This document shows positions 11,002 to 24,656 of a DNA stretch of 64,000 nucleotides, in pieces. Under the pieces are notes generated by a model. The model ran no database searches. It saw only the letters and a list, made by a program, of their open reading frames with translations, and was not told where the DNA came from. The stretch comes from Lagopus muta (lineage: Eukaryota > Chordata > Aves > Galliformes > Phasianidae), in assembly GCF_023343835.1 (NCBI RefSeq), contig NC_064434.1, positions 22,611,505 through 22,675,504 of the forward strand, written 5' to 3'. A program made the position numbers and the translations under genes. Every line of letters begins with the position of its first letter. The first letter of the stretch is position 1.

Positions 11002-14000
11002 TCAATCTAGCTTAAAAATTTTCATCACAGTTGCTACATAATTTTCATCTGGTGGGGGCTTCCTTGGGCTGCCAGGCTGCAGGAACTTCTTAATTGTAGG
11101 CATGTTGCTCATTTTGGTTTTAAAAGCCTGAAAAATAAAAGCAAGAGGAATAAGTCCCGACGAAGCGAGCAGCAACTTTCCATACGTAGGATACTGGACA
11201 GCTTCTTCCCCCTGCTGGTAGAATAGATTCATTCAGGCGCTGAGGAGATCTACACAGGCTCCTCCTGCCTAACACGAGAAGGACCCAGCTGCTGCCAAAT
11301 GCTTATTCTTATCAGCAAAAGCAGTGTTGGAGCAAGCAACACCTAGATCTCCACTGCCTGCAAGAAACTGGAGGCAAAACTGCAGTATCTAGAAGCATCA
11401 GGGATTAGTTTGGAAGGTCCATGCGAACTAACCAAGCTTTTTTTCCCCATTGCTTCTTATGATGGTGCAAACTTACCACCTAGGAAAACCAAATTAGCAA
11501 TATGATTTCTATTTTTACCACAAAGCACTTCTAAGATTGTATGGGTGAAAGTGAAATGGCTGGAAGCCATTTCTTTGCTCACCTCAGTTGTCCTGCTCAG
11601 GCTTCTTGTGCTACGTGTCTCACCCAACACAGCCAAATTATTTACATGGAGCTGGCAAATATAGCATAGGCCTCAGGCCAGTTCCCTTCTACAGTTTTGT
11701 CTGGAGGCCAAGATGAGGACGACTTGGGCATCTCAGATGACAAGAGATGCCTTCTCTCACGGTCAGTCTGAGAAGACCCACTGGAGCAGGTTTTGAGCAT
11801 CTGGATATCCCACAGTTAGCTCAGCAATATTATGTATATGAGAACCTCTTCTGACAATGGGACTAAGGGAGAGGAGCTTCACAGAACAATAGCCATTTCT
11901 TGCTGGCACATGTATGAACATTTCTTCTTCCTTACAAGCACTGGAAGGATAAGGGGGAATACAGGAAGGAGCAAGAAAAGTAAAAACTGTATAGTAAAAA
12001 ACCACCAATATTGGAAGTATTTTCTCTTCTGGCAATGAAAGCATCCTTATGATTCAAGTCATGTCAGACGAACAGTGCCCATACCTGGTGGACAAGATAT
12101 TTTCCCAAAAGATGGGAGCTAGAGGCCAGAATTTCCTGAGGCTGAAAAATGGTGCACAGGTTGCAGTCTGTCACAAAACTCTGCCAACCTTGTTGCTAAA
12201 GCAGCTCATTCTGTCATTCAAAATTCAAACTGCTGGGGTTGGGATTTAGGGGGAAGGGGAGAATATCACATCTCCTCCCCACTCCTTTTCCTCAAGGACA
12301 AAGCAGAAATTCCAGTTAGGATAGTCTGATGCTGGACTGTTTATTTTGTTCATGGGATCAAAGCCCAAGTCTTTGAGTGCATGCTTTAGGTTAACTGTTT
12401 TTAAGAACAAAGCAATGACATCAAGCATGGCCTTATCAGTCTAAATTTGCATTGCTTACACTGCTCTGTTTACCGAGATTACAGGCACAAGGTTGAACTA
12501 CTGAACAGTATTTGCTTTTTTTAGTCTCAGACTATTTGGATCCACTGTATCAAAACTCTGACTCCTGCAGGTTTGCTCGAGCACTGGGCTCTTACAGCAT
12601 GCTGCAGATCTGGAATTTTCTGATTTCTGATTGCCTTACTTCTGCTTGGTTGCAGATTTTGCACATGGTACAAAAGCAGAAATTTCATCCTTGATGATAT
12701 CAAGTTGATTACTGAAGGCAAACTGTGGTTGTTTGTTTGTTTGTTTTGGTCAGGGCTTCAATTTCTAGCCATGCTAGAAAGTAAAGTAGTAAAGTTAATA
12801 GAATCCCAAACTTACAATACTAGACAGTAAAGAAAATGGCATGCTCTATCATATTCTAACATGTCAGTCTATGTCACAGACGTAGTTTGTTATTACTATT
12901 AGATAGTATTCACAAGCAGGAGACAGGAAAATGAAAACAGGGCAGCTTAGATCAGTGGTTTCCTTAGAATGACATTGATTTCTACTGAGATAGCATAAGC
13001 TACTTGAAGAGGGAGAGATATGCCTTAATGGGGTTAAACAGGGGCACGGTGCCTTACAAAATCTATTCACTGCTGTGCTTTATGTTAAACAAACACAAAC
13101 ACGGGTAGTTTACACAGAACAGATTTACACAGAATGGAGAGACAATCACTGCAGGACTGTCCCTTCATGAAATCTGTGAGATCTTTGTACCGTGTGGTTC
13201 CTGAACACAAACATGTTCAATAACATCATTACCTGCAGCTGAGGAAACCCAGAAAGCACAGAAGGTACTTTCTCCTCCACTGCTAAAATGGCTTCCATGA
13301 GCTGAACGTCTGCCCAGCTGAATTTGTTTCCCACAAGAAAGTCTTGGCCATGCTGTTTCAAAACCTGTGGAGTACAAGAGAGCACGGGTTGCAGATGATA
13401 CCTGGCAGCTAAGCCTTATGGCACAGCTGTAGAGCTAATCAGTGACCATAAGTGATTATAAGCAAAGCTTCACTTTTTAGCTGGAGATCTGTGAGCCCAA
13501 ATCACTTCACTGTTGTTGGAATGTTGTAAGGAACCCATATTACAAACTCTGGTCATTTGGTAATGTTGGGTGACGATTGGTACTGGGAAAACAAAGCCAC
13601 GTGCTTAAATAAGCTATTAGCTTATAAGGTTATAAATAGAGATAAGAAGGAATTGGAGAGAATTCATAAAATTGCCATTTAGATATTTAATTTATGGTTC
13701 TGTTCAACATACAGGAAGCAATCTTAGTATGCAAAATTACAATAGGTAACCAAAGAAAATCCCTGCTTCTGGGAGTAAGTTGTTACAGTAATAGGAACTT
13801 CTAGGATGTTCAGCCTTTATTATTGTTTTCCATCAAAACTAAATGAATGTTACAAAAGTGAACAGTGTTGCCAGGACTCGTGGGTTTGGTTTGTTGTTTT
13901 GCAAGTGAGGCATGCAGAAATCTGAGGCTGTTTTACTAAAGCAGTCCTAATACCTCAGTGTTTTTGTCTCTCTATCTGATTTATTTGCAAGGGATTTTTT

Positions 14001-17000
14001 GCATTCTTCAACTGAAGGATAGCAGAGAGATGTGCTCTGAACAAATACAAGAGTGGAATTTTCTCTCACGGAAAAAAAAAACCAAAAACAACAACATATG
14101 TGCTTGTTTTTCCATCTGCAAAAAGATATGCTGTATGAACTGAAAACATTTCACTTTGTTTGCTTGGTGGCTGTAACAGTATTACAACCCCAACAACATA
14201 ATCTAACAAACAGAAGATGTGCTGTATCATTTTCCCTTCTTTGTGAGAGCCAAGAAAACTGAGGATCTGGATCTAACTATACCACAAGTATGTTACAAGT
14301 ATGTTACTTTTGGGAAAGTTTCTGATAACTGTAAATGCAAGTTTTCTAGGCATCCTCTCTGTCACATACCTTTTCAAAGACAGGGAAGTACCTCTCTGTT
14401 GCCTTCTCTGCAATTGTAGCAATATTTTTCTCCTTTGCCTCAGGTGGAGAGAAAGGAAACATCAAAATCAAGTGCATCAGATCTGATATTCCTTCCACAT
14501 ACATGTCAATCCTGTTTGAGGGGAGACAATAGACAACAGCATGGGAGTTATTTCAACTGTATTACAATTAACTAAGGCAACTTATAGGACTTGTATATCA
14601 CGATCACAGTGCCAAATTTCATAGTCAAAACTAAATACAAAATAAAGCTAAGTAAGTTTTAAAAGGACTAAAAGCCTGGTTCTATTCAACAGCATTTCAT
14701 AAGCAGTGATTAAACCCTGAACAGAGGCTGCAGTCTGCTTTGTTGCTTAGCCTTTCTTACACCTTTTTATTGGATTTACAGGGTTGCATTTGTTCAGTGT
14801 AATGCAGCTATCAAATAACAGATTGCTCATTAAGCAAGAGGAAGTGCTACCATACAGGGCTCTCTCCTTCAAGTCCTTCCCATAGAGATTGTATTTCCCT
14901 GCTATGTAGCTGAGGATGGCTCTGCACTGCACCAACTTCATCCCGTCGATCTCAACCAGTGGCAATTGATAGAACATCAGGGATCCATCTAGGACACAAA
15001 GTCAAATGAGAGCTTGTTAGTTCCTTCTGGAATTCTAGCTTTACAGGAGAGTGCATTACTTTTGCAGTGTAATCATGGACGCCTTGCCCTAACTCAAACT
15101 CCATGTGGTTAATTAACATTGTGGGAAAGATTAAATGCTGTCTGGTAGGCATCAGGTTTGCAGCTTGGTCAGAGAGGTGCAGCTGGGCCCCATGCTTTGC
15201 AGCTTTGCCAGGGCTGCACTGCCTGACGGGAACTGGCACCGTTCCCTTGCACTCCTGGCCCCTGGCCCTGCTGGCAGAAGGCTTACCCAGCAATTCCAGC
15301 CCCAGGGACCTGAGGAGAATGAAGAGCTGTGTTAAATCAGAACAAAAAGCCCAATTATTTTGAATGCAGATCAGTTCCCTGGCAGGCACATAGACAAGGA
15401 TGGAAATAAAAAAAATAAAGGTAGTACCACAGTAAGACTGAGCTACTGGGACAAAGGGAAAGGTCAGGGCACTGGGAGCAGCAGTGCCAGATTCATTGTG
15501 AGGCAGTGAAGCCAGGGACGGGGAGTGTGACAGCAGCTTGCTGCTTCACTAAGTTTTGCATAGTTGCTCCAGAAACAGGACTTTGAGCATCCCTGTAGAT
15601 TTCCATTACAGGCCTGTCTGTCCCCAGTGTCATTTCACAACAACTCAAACCCATCCAGCCATGCTACTACTATCCCCTCTTGCCCCTGTGCTGACAAGCC
15701 CTGTTTTCTCCCAGTGCTGGAAGCAGTGTGGCTGATCCTTTAACAAGGTTGTGCTGAGACTTTGTGTTTGGCACAGCAAAGCCATTTTTTTCTAGTGCAG
15801 TTTTCTGCTGAACTCATTTGCCAGCTTTGGAGATACTCCCTGCTCCATTTAAATGTTTATGGGCATCCAAAAAACAATCCTGACCTGTTAAAATTACACT
15901 GAAGCTCTAAATCCAAGTAGGCAGCTGCCACTTTGCATTGCTCAAAGGTAAGCGTTTATTTTAATTGCTTGGTCATTATTAATAGTGCATTTCTTCCAAG
16001 TACAAGAATTCACAGCACCTTTACCTACTCTCTTCTTTACAGAGCTACTGAAATACTCTGCTAACCAAGAACTAATAAGAAATCTTCACTACATCACTAA
16101 TTTACAGCTTAAATTCAAAAAGCAACTCTCTTTGTGGCAAGGAATAGTCCATTTATTTCTCATAGACAGTAACAGAACAATCCTGTGTCATCATGTCTTA
16201 CCAGAACACACCTCTGCAGATTGGGAAAGAACATCACCTATTAGAAGACCCCTATCTAGCAGAAAAAACACAGGATGGAAAAAATAGCAGCTATACAAGC
16301 ATACATCTCAGCAAGGAGTTGCGCTAAGTGGAGAATAAAGAATAAATCTGACTTTCTGCCCCTTGACAAGAAATAAAGTGTAGGAAATGTGAGAACACTA
16401 AATGCCTGGTTTGTTTCTTCTGTACACAGAAGAATTTTTATCTTATGACCATTAGTAGGCTGCTTCTCCTGGTTTTGCAATGGGACCACTTCACATAACC
16501 ACTGCACATAACATACATGCAGGATTTAAAGCGGTTTGCCACTCATTTTGCTGTCTGCACTGTGTGTCTGATGGTCGTCTCTGGGCATACATTAAAGAGC
16601 TATAACCTGGGCCTGTTTGCCACAGAACAGCAATGCTTCTCAACATCAACCTGTGGCTACGTAGATCGAGCCAAGCCAGCAGGTCTCAGGCCAGTAGGTA
16701 CAGGCCTGGCCAGGTGATGTACTGGAGTCTCTCCAAAGCAGCTGTCTGCTGCAAGGTACAGCTGGAACTGAAGAACTGGGAACAGTTCTTGGCCTGGGCT
16801 GAATCCCAGAAAGTGCTGGAGGATTGCTAGAAGACCTTCAGTTGGCACAGGCCAGAGCCACACCTGGCTGGTGATAACAGTGCTCTGAAGTCTGAACTCA
16901 GGGCTTCCTGGAACAAGGCACATTGGCAAGGAGAGAGAAAAAAACTGGAGGTAGAGGGAGTGGTGGTTACTCATGTTCAGTCCTGCTCTGAGCATCTGGC

Positions 17001-18880
17001 ATCACTCCACCAAATGACTAATATTCGTCTTTCTTCAATTCATCATGTCAAAGCCAGCCTTTTTCTTTGTGCTCTGAGCCTCTTAAGCTCAGTATACGTA
17101 TATACTTGAAGAGCCTTTCTTTTTCTTTAGAAGACTTCCCTATCCTTTTTCTTGCCACTTAATTCTCTTCTCTGGCTATGGATAGGCCTCATTACGAAAT
17201 GCAGAATCATGCCATTCTGTTTGGGTTAAATATCTTTAAGAAGGAAATTCAGATTTGGGTACCTAACTATATACTACCTAAACTATCGTATTTAGGGCTA
17301 TATTTATTGTCTCAACAGCACACAACCCTCCCATGTCATCAGATTACCAGCCAGCTAGACCTACAACTGATCTCACTGATGCCACTTTTTTATTGCTGGT
17401 GTTTTGTGCATTTTAGTTTTGTTTTCATCTTTTCTTTAAATGCAGCTTTCCCCATCTGAGTGGGCAGCCTGAACACAGCCAAGTCCTTTTCAGGGTGTCT
17501 CTTTGCTGCGCTGGGGTGTTCTTGTCTTGGGCAGCAGAAAAAGTTCAGGACAGGCAAGCCTAGCAGTGCTCCTCACAGGCCCAGCTTCCTCCCCACCCGG
17601 GCAGCGAGGCTTTCTCCCTCCAGGGTGGTGCAGAGGACTTCAAACCGGGCTTCAGCTGAGCAAGTGGCCAGTGGCTGGGGGTTTGCATTGCTGATGCGAT
17701 CTGGTCTCACTTCTACAGTTCACATAAAGGCTTTCTGGCTGCTTGGACCATGTCAGACTTAGCTGGGGGAAGATTCGTGGCTCTGGCTCATCCTGCATAG
17801 CTGCTTTACATGGCCTTACTGCCATGTCAAATCCTACATTAAACTTTCCAGTGCTAGCCATATTTAATATGTTACTGTGACCACAGTCATAGAAGCTATG
17901 ATTTCAATCTTATAGGAGTTATTTGGTACTACAAAGAACAGGTTACACAAAACCGGCATTTCAGCATTCAAGATGTATACCCAGAATTTTGCTTTGGTTT
18001 AAATAAATTTTAATGTAGCTAAATACGAGCAACTTTCTGATTGCCAAAGCCTCAAGCATCACAGTCTTACCTTGGCCTAACTTCAGTAACTGCTCTCTTG
18101 TTTGCAGAAAAATTTCTTCAAACTGGAAAAGAAGAGAGAAGAGCTCTTTATGTTTCTGGCATTTTTCTCCAATTGACTGCACGTAACCTCGAGCAGAACA
18201 ATCCAGCCAAGCAAAACACGATGAGTTGAGGCTTCAGATGTGCTGTTTGACTGTGAATCCTCTGAGGACTCTCCACCCATCCCCACGGCTGGATAGCAGC
18301 AGAAGGACCTGGCCATTTCTGCCTGGTTGCACTGATTCAGAAATTATTGGAGTGCAAGCAGAAGTGAGACACAGACATCTAGAGGGAAGAGCAGGCTGCA
18401 GCCAGTGCCAAGGGAAGCACAAGGTAAATCAGTTCTTTCTAACACCACCCCAAGAGTGGGCCAACATTCTTTTTTCTTATACACTTTGCAACCACAATCT
18501 AAATGAGACTGAGCAAAGTGATTTTGCACAGCTGGAAAACTGAGATTCATTAAAGGCCTTTTAAAAAAATCCCTGTTTAGACACACTAGAATTACTTCAG
18601 AAAACTGATGCTATCTCTGTGAAATCCAAAGCTCTATTGAGTTTGTATGCCAAATACCAGCCACTGAACAGGGTAGGCACAAACCTAAATCAATTTGAAA
18701 ATGAAGTTATTCACCCTCTTGCACCCTTATTCCCTGTGTGCATATTAAATTGTTTCACAGAGTGTCCATTTAAAGAGCTGAGTGTTAACCAACCTCCACT
18801 CCAGCTGCAGCTAGCAGCCATCGGATGGTCTCCATTCGCCCTCTTCCATTGATATAGGTGAGCCTGGGCTTCCCTGACAT
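11002..18880 (-). CDS. Alpha-class glutathione S-transferase, copy 2 (GST-2), complete, 223 aa
   Basis: Coding exons (minus): 18794-18880 (from ATG), 18071-18122, 14856-14988, 14370-14511, 13233-13364, 11002-11127 (ends TGA). Splice sites are canonical and the frame is open through 224 codons including stop, the usual GSTA length (about 222 aa). N-terminal thioredoxin-like domain about 4-83, helical C-terminal domain about 85-208. Seen: Tyr9, Arg15, Pro56, Gln67, Asp101, Arg131, the Ser-Trp-Ala-Asp N-capping box at 154-157, and a C-terminal tail rich in Pro and Lys. Odd points: residue 68, normally Thr in the glutathione site, is Cys; residue 55 is Leu instead of Val; residue 53 is Tyr. It should be an active cytosolic GST or peroxidase, perhaps with altered glutathione affinity. 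Exact orthology to named chicken GSTA genes is not assigned. Confidence 0.95.
12727..12749. repeat. (TTTG)n microsatellite
   Basis: About five tandem TTTG units in intron 6 of GST-2. Confidence 0.8.
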
Positions 18881-18915
18881 GCTTCTGAGCTCCTGATGCC
18901 TTGAGAATTTTTAAA
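18881..18915 (-). other. 5'UTR part of GST-2 exon 2
   Basis: The best acceptor on the minus strand is the AG at 18916-18917 after a T-rich tract (TTTGTTTTCAG), placing 35 nt of leader before the ATG at 18878-18880. A closer AG is possible. Confidence 0.5.
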
Positions 18916-19032
18916 CTGAAAACAAAGATTTCAAAAAGCAAGTGTAAGTACCATTATTTGGGGGGAAAAAAGAGAAAAGCCTTTTATTCTCACTACCTTT
19001 GCTGCAAGTGTACATTATTTGACTTTAAACAC

Positions 19033-19300
19033 ACTATAGAATCATAGAATCATTAAGGTTGGAAAAGACCACTGAGATCATCTGTTCCACCTGTCAACCC
19101 ATCCCCACCATGCTCACTAACCATGTCCCTCAGTGGCACATCCACGCAGTTCCTGAACACCCCTAGGGACTGTGACTCCACCACCTCCCCATGCAGATTG
19201 TGCCACTGCCTCACCACTCTTTCTGAGAAGAAATGTTTCCTAGTTTCCAATCTGAACCTCACCTGGCTCAGCTCGAGGCTACTACCTTGTCATATACTAG
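19033..19300 (-). mobile_element. CR1 3' fragment in GST-2 intron 1
   Basis: Starts with the tail TAGAATCATAGAATCATT and GGTTGGAAAAGACCACTGAG, then reads back through the CR1 3' region. Confidence 0.9.
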
Positions 19301-19699
19301 GAAAGGAAAGGTGTGCTGAGTGGTAAAAGCTTTCCAGTGCTACTAGGAAGGGGTTTTCTTGGTCATCTGCAAAAACAGACATGTTTAAACAAGCAATCTG
19401 AATACTGAGCTGGAGGGGGAACCTCGTTGCATTAGGAGACATTAATGTAAAGCCACTGGAAATCCACCATGCCCTCAGGGCAGTTACTCAGTGACAATCA
19501 CTGCCATGATCACCACTGAAAGGAGGGAAAAGAAAAGGTGTTATACTGCTAGGCTGAAATGTTCCTAGCTTTTTTCTTTATTTTTTTGCCAGATGTCACA
19601 GTGCATCACGCAGCTTTATCTGTCACCCACTTCTTTCCTAAGTAAATGAATCATTGATCTTCCCTCTGTTCCAAGAGGCAGGTTGAGGTGCTTGGCACT

Positions 19700-19830
19700 C
19701 ACAGAATCTTAGAATAGCTTGGGTTGGAAGAGACCTCAAAGATCATCTGGTTCCAAACTGCCTGTCAGGGGCAGGGTTGCCAACAGCTAAATCAATTACT
19801 AGATCAGTTGTCTTGGATGGCCTCAGCCCG
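19700..19830 (-). mobile_element. CR1 3' fragment in GST-2 intron 1
   Basis: CACAGAATCTTAGAATAGCT and TTGGGTTGGAAGAGACCTCA mark a short reversed CR1 end; similarity fades after about 130 bp. Confidence 0.8.
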
Positions 19831-21538
19831 TCTCCTTCTCCTTCGTGCTTATGGTCTCCCCCAAAGCCATACCTGCAACCTGGCTGCAGGTGCCCCCAAA
19901 ATGTATCCCAGGGCACAAGGGAGTATGTGTGCCCAGGGCCTTGCACACCATGATCTCTGCAGCTCCCATCATAGCCCACACCTTTGCACAAAGAGGAGCT
20001 GTGGCACAGATAGAAAGTTGGTATAAACCTATTTCATGCAGTATGGGCTGTTTGTGTTGAAGCTGGAGCATATATTTGCCTTAATTTCTGTGTTCCGTTG
20101 CCCTAATTGCTAAAAAAAGTGGGACTAGAATTCCCCCTTCGCAAACATATTAGTTTCATACACTACAGAATGGGAGAAAAAAAAGCTTAAGGATGTCCTA
20201 AAAACAAAACAAGATAAAAAACAAACAAACAGAAATCCTACAGATGATTTCAATTTTCTCAGTGCTGGAAACAAAAGCTGCAATACTCACACTGTTGCCA
20301 TCACATGACTGCACTCACACTTCATTTCCCATGTAAATAAGGTTCAGTGTGTTCCAGTGATATTTTCTTCAAATCACACTGCTTTCTAAGTGTGCTTAAC
20401 ATGAGGTAAATTCAGACAATTCTTTGCCAGAACTCCATTTTAAAGAGCAATCGGAACAATTCTGGTAAAAATTTAGTTGTGCTTTTACAATAAGAAAGGA
20501 TGGTTTGTGTGATTTTGACAGCATAATCTGAATACAAAAGAGAAAATATCACCCTCAGTTAGCAACAACTGCTGCTAATTATGGTCCTGCCTGTAAGTCA
20601 GTGGTTGCATTCATTTCTACAAATGCTGAGTGAATAGTTTTTATGGCATGACTGTACAGTTTATCTGCCTATCCACAGCTAACTGGTGCCTCTTCATTAC
20701 CATGCTTATCAGAAACATTGTGTCATATCATTCCAACACACATTGACCCTGATTGTAATGCACCAAAACGTACAGTAAATAGGATATTAGTTACACAGCC
20801 AAGGGTTCTACAACTGCATAGGAAAACATAGGGAGTGAAAAGCATTAGGCAACATTTTACTGTTTTACATGAGTAAGAAATCCTGTATACCATTGAATCT
20901 GTGAAGAGCAATCACAAGTAGAAAATAAAAACTTGCCATCAGCTGCAGCTTTCTAAAATAAATAATAACTCCATCAGCCATAAGTAGATTTTAATAATCT
21001 TAAAACTCTGACACAGAAAGAAATACTTGGGTTTTTTTTTTGTAGTCTTCTCAGTCTTACATCCACCAAACATCACCAGTGACTACAAAGGGCCCCACCA
21101 CACACCTATCAACACCTGTGTTACGGGACCTGCATCAGAAGCTGAGTCTTGGATACGTTTGGATACACACCCATGCACCTGCTGCCACTGGAGATGGGCA
21201 GATACCATTCCAAACCTGCAGGACCTTTGTCCTGCTGAAAAGACAGCCTGGTGCTTGGCAGGAAACTCAGGTGCAGTCAAGGTCTCAGCATCACCGCTTT
21301 GGTGGAAAAGCACAAATCACCACTGCTTCAAGCAGAAAAGTGAGTGGATGTATCTACATACATACACATTTACCATTTTTGTCTAAACTCCATATTTCTG
21401 TCCTATTCTCTCAGTGCTTAAGAATCTGCTTTACCCAGTGTGATTCACACTACAGGATTAGTTTCCTGATTAAAAAGATCTTTCTTGCTCCATAGCCCAA
21501 ACACTAAAGAATAGAAGCCTGTACTTACCTTCTATGCT

Positions 21539-21600
21539 CAGTCTCCACTGCTTGCAGGTACAGTCCCACCTCTAGTTTAACTTGGCAGCTCCTCCTATGC
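21539..21600 (-). promoter_or_regulatory. Probable non-coding exon 1 and promoter of GST-2
   Basis: Strong donor GTAAGTACAGG on the minus strand (complement of 21528-21538) ends a candidate leader exon. Upstream, AGGAGGAGCTGCC (near 21585-21597) parallels the AGGAGGAGCTCC before GST-1 exon 1. No clear TATA box; TTAAAC occupies that place. Inferred from donor strength and paralogy. Confidence 0.45.
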
Positions 21601-23049
21601 CTGGGGAGTTCCCAGCCATACCCAATAAGAGAGAAATACTCCTACTGCCATTAATCTGACGTTAGGGAACTTAAAGGCATATGTATCTGAAGGTGCCACT
21701 CAAGGCAGAGGCTCCTGCTGCTTGCTGATTTGATCATATGATGGGGTAGTCACACAGTTTCTATCATAGCCATCTATTCAAGCTCCTCTTCTGGAGCTAC
21801 TGGGGTATTTTACACACATATAAGAGAAGACACTGAGAACATCGTAGGTTCTTCTGCATCTTATTTAAGATAACTGCAACTTTTTAAAAACTATCCAGTA
21901 AATATTCTAGGCCTATCTTAACAGTAACCAAGGTACTTATTTTCAGTGCTGTCTGGCATAAAAAGAATACCCAAAGTAGGGGATAACAATTCCCAACTAT
22001 TTCTAAACACAGCTTGCTGATGACAATTTACTTAGTGGTAACTTGGTATAAAAAATAGATGAGCAGTTTATGCGACAACTTAGCCCATGTCTAAGGAAAC
22101 AGCACTGATTTTGCAATGGAGTGTACATGGAGATGTACACACAGCTTATGCAGAGATGAAGTAAAGTATGATTTTCCTACCCTGTTTCTGTGACATATAG
22201 TTACCTCTGACCTCAGCTTTGCCATCTGCCTGTCAGATAAAATGATCAAAATGGAAGAGAGTGTGGACAGACACAAACGTAGCTTAACAGATGTGAAGTA
22301 GGATTTGGACAGCAAGGATCATTTTCTCACCTCTAGTGTAGACTCACATATTATGATGTGGCATCATTTACTCTCTGCATCAGATCTGCTAATCGGAAGG
22401 TCTGCCCATAAAGCAAACACTGAGAAATGGTACAGTCATGGCTGTACCTACATAGCATCAAAAGTTAGGGAACTTCAGGACCCAAGTCTTTACCTGACTA
22501 CTTTGAAGAAATTTCAAAATACTGCTGCTTTCTTTTTTCCTCATATTTCTGGTTCAGTTACAGTTTATCTGCCTGACAGTTTCTGGCAATCTCCTCTAAA
22601 GGATGCATTTTCACTTGAGTCCTCTTGGAAATCTGTGATTTATGTTCTCCAAATGCTGACAGTGTCAGCAAAATACAATGATATGGTGCTTTTTCCTACT
22701 TTGCCTAATTCTAACCCTCTCAGATTCATCATCTGGAGAATAAAGTAGATCATTAAATGTACATTTCCCTATTGTTTCCATGTCAAATCCAATTAGTAAC
22801 CTCCAGAAAATTCACATGTACAGGCTGGAAGTGTTTGCCCATACCTGTCCATGATGGCATCACTGAGTAAAGACTAAGCTGCTCCTGCTTTGAGGTCTTT
22901 GATATCTGTGACTTGAGGCATGGTGATGAGCAGTCAAGCAAACTGTTCTGATGCTTTTTGGATTTACTGAACGATGTGACATCCAGATTCAATAGTTGTT
23001 CCCCTTCTACACATCCCTGTTTGCCAGGAAGAGTTTATCCTTTGTTATG

Positions 23050-23102
23050 TTTAGGTGATGTTTGAGGTCCCTTCCATCACAAACCGTTTTATGATTTTGT
23101 GA
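23050..23102 (+). mobile_element. CR1 3' tail remnant
   Basis: GTTTGAGGTCCCTTCCATCA and a degenerate ATGATTTTGTGAG tail. Confidence 0.6.
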
Positions 23103-23747
23103 GATTTTTGTTTTGCTTTCAGCTCAGCAATTGTGAAAACAATGTAACCTCTATAAGCTCCATTGAAATCCATATCTACTGCCTACAAGATTTCTTTCAT
23201 CTCTAACTTGACTTGTTGTATAATCCTCCGGAGTCGAACAGAAAGCAAATCTGTTTTATGAAAAATCTGGTCAGCCACACCTGTGAGCATCCAGGCAGCT
23301 GGCATAGATCCCAGGTACCACTTAAAGGATCTTGGGTTGGGCACAAGCACGCCCCACCCAGCATGTCCAGTTCCTGGTGCAGTCTGTGAACACACTTCAT
23401 GATGATGCACCTTAGAGAACTCAAAGACTTCTCTAAATGTGATGTTCACAAACCACAATACTGCTTTCTTGGGGCACCATGCCTGATTGCAACTTCTGGC
23501 AGCACCTTTTCAGGGGTAAGGGCTGAGTATGCAGCTAAATGCTGCTGGAGAATGAAGCAGGGGGTTAGGATTCTCACTGTGCTTCCAATCAATCTCTTAA
23601 AATGAAGAACAAACACTCACTGATAAAACTAGAGTCCACAAAAATAGTTCAACAAACTTGTCATGCAACCCAAGACATGCTGACCTGTGACACTCCAGCA
23701 AAGACTCTAGTCTTGTCCTGAAAGCCTTACTGAACACCCAAGTACAT

Positions 23748-24010
23748 AGACTCTTAGAATTCTGTGATCCTTAGTTGGAAGAGACCCATAAGGGTCACCA
23801 AGTCCAACTCCTTGCTCCACATAGGACCACCCAAAATTCAAACCCTACTGTACACACATTCCCACTGCCCTGTGCAGCCTGTTCCATGCCCACCCCCTTC
23901 TGGAGCAGACCCTTTCCCCAACCCCCCGCTGCCCTCCCCTGATGCAGCTCCATGCCATTCCCTCAGGCCCTGTCTCTGTCACACAGAGCAGAGCTCAGCG
24001 CTGCCCCTCC
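23748..24010 (-). mobile_element. CR1 3' fragment
   Basis: TTAGAATTCTGTGATCCTTA, GAAGAGACCCATAAGGGTCA and the CAGCCTGTTCCATGCCCACC tract identify a CR1 3' end of the same subtype as 38095-38342. Confidence 0.8.
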
Positions 24011-24638
24011 TCTCCCTGAGATGGCACACTGTTGACTCATGCTCAACGTGCTACAACCAAGATCACTGTAAATATGATGTCGGCCAAGTTGGCATTTTCT
24101 CCTGCACATTTCTGCAGGCCAGTTGGCACTTATCCAGACCACCAGCACAGAAAATTCTGAGAAAATCAATCCTAATCCTGATTTACACTCATGCGAGGAG
24201 TGTAAATGGCAAGGAAAGTTAGGGAGGGACAGAAACAAGATTTACGCTAGAAAAACAAAAGGCCAGCACACAGACCCCAGCATCGGCATGTGCCTTCCCT
24301 TGTAGCAAAAGTTTCCTAGCACAGCCGTGACCTGGGCCAGCCAGCTCTGTCCCACGGGGTGCCCAGGCACTGCGGGTGGGCAAGTGTGGGCCAAGGATCA
24401 TTGCCAAGAACTGCCTCAGAGGCGGCCACCCTGTGTGCAAAGCGGGAGTGGCTGCACAGACACCAGCTTCACTGTGCCAGTGGCTGCAGGGCCAGAGCAG
24501 CATCACCAGCACAAACAGCGCAGAATAAGGAAGAACCCTTTGAGGAGCTTTAGACAGAGCCTGGAATGATGCTTAGCGATGTTCGTAACATTGAGAAGGA
24601 CAGTGAGGACAAATGAAGGGTGGGCTAAAGCCAGCAGG

Positions 24639-24656
24639 TGACTCATGCTGACTCAG
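24639..24656. promoter_or_regulatory. Tandem AP-1/MARE-like sites
   Basis: Two TGACTCA cores (24639-24645 and 24649-24655) lie exactly 10 bp apart. Read on the minus strand, the second gives TGAGTCAGCA, an NRF2/small-Maf (antioxidant response element) type core. They lie about 3 kb upstream of the candidate GST-2 first exon. NRF2 control of GSTA genes is established in mammals; its use here is inference. Confidence 0.4.

Noticed and set aside
16500-17000. Possible LTR or other non-CR1 repeat in GST-2 intron 3
   Set aside because: Sequence looks unlike its surroundings in base composition, but I see no terminal repeats, primer site or known consensus.
22305-22748. Open frame of 147 codons on plus
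   Set aside because: No recognisable domain, no splice context, no GST similarity; expected by chance in a 64-kb window.
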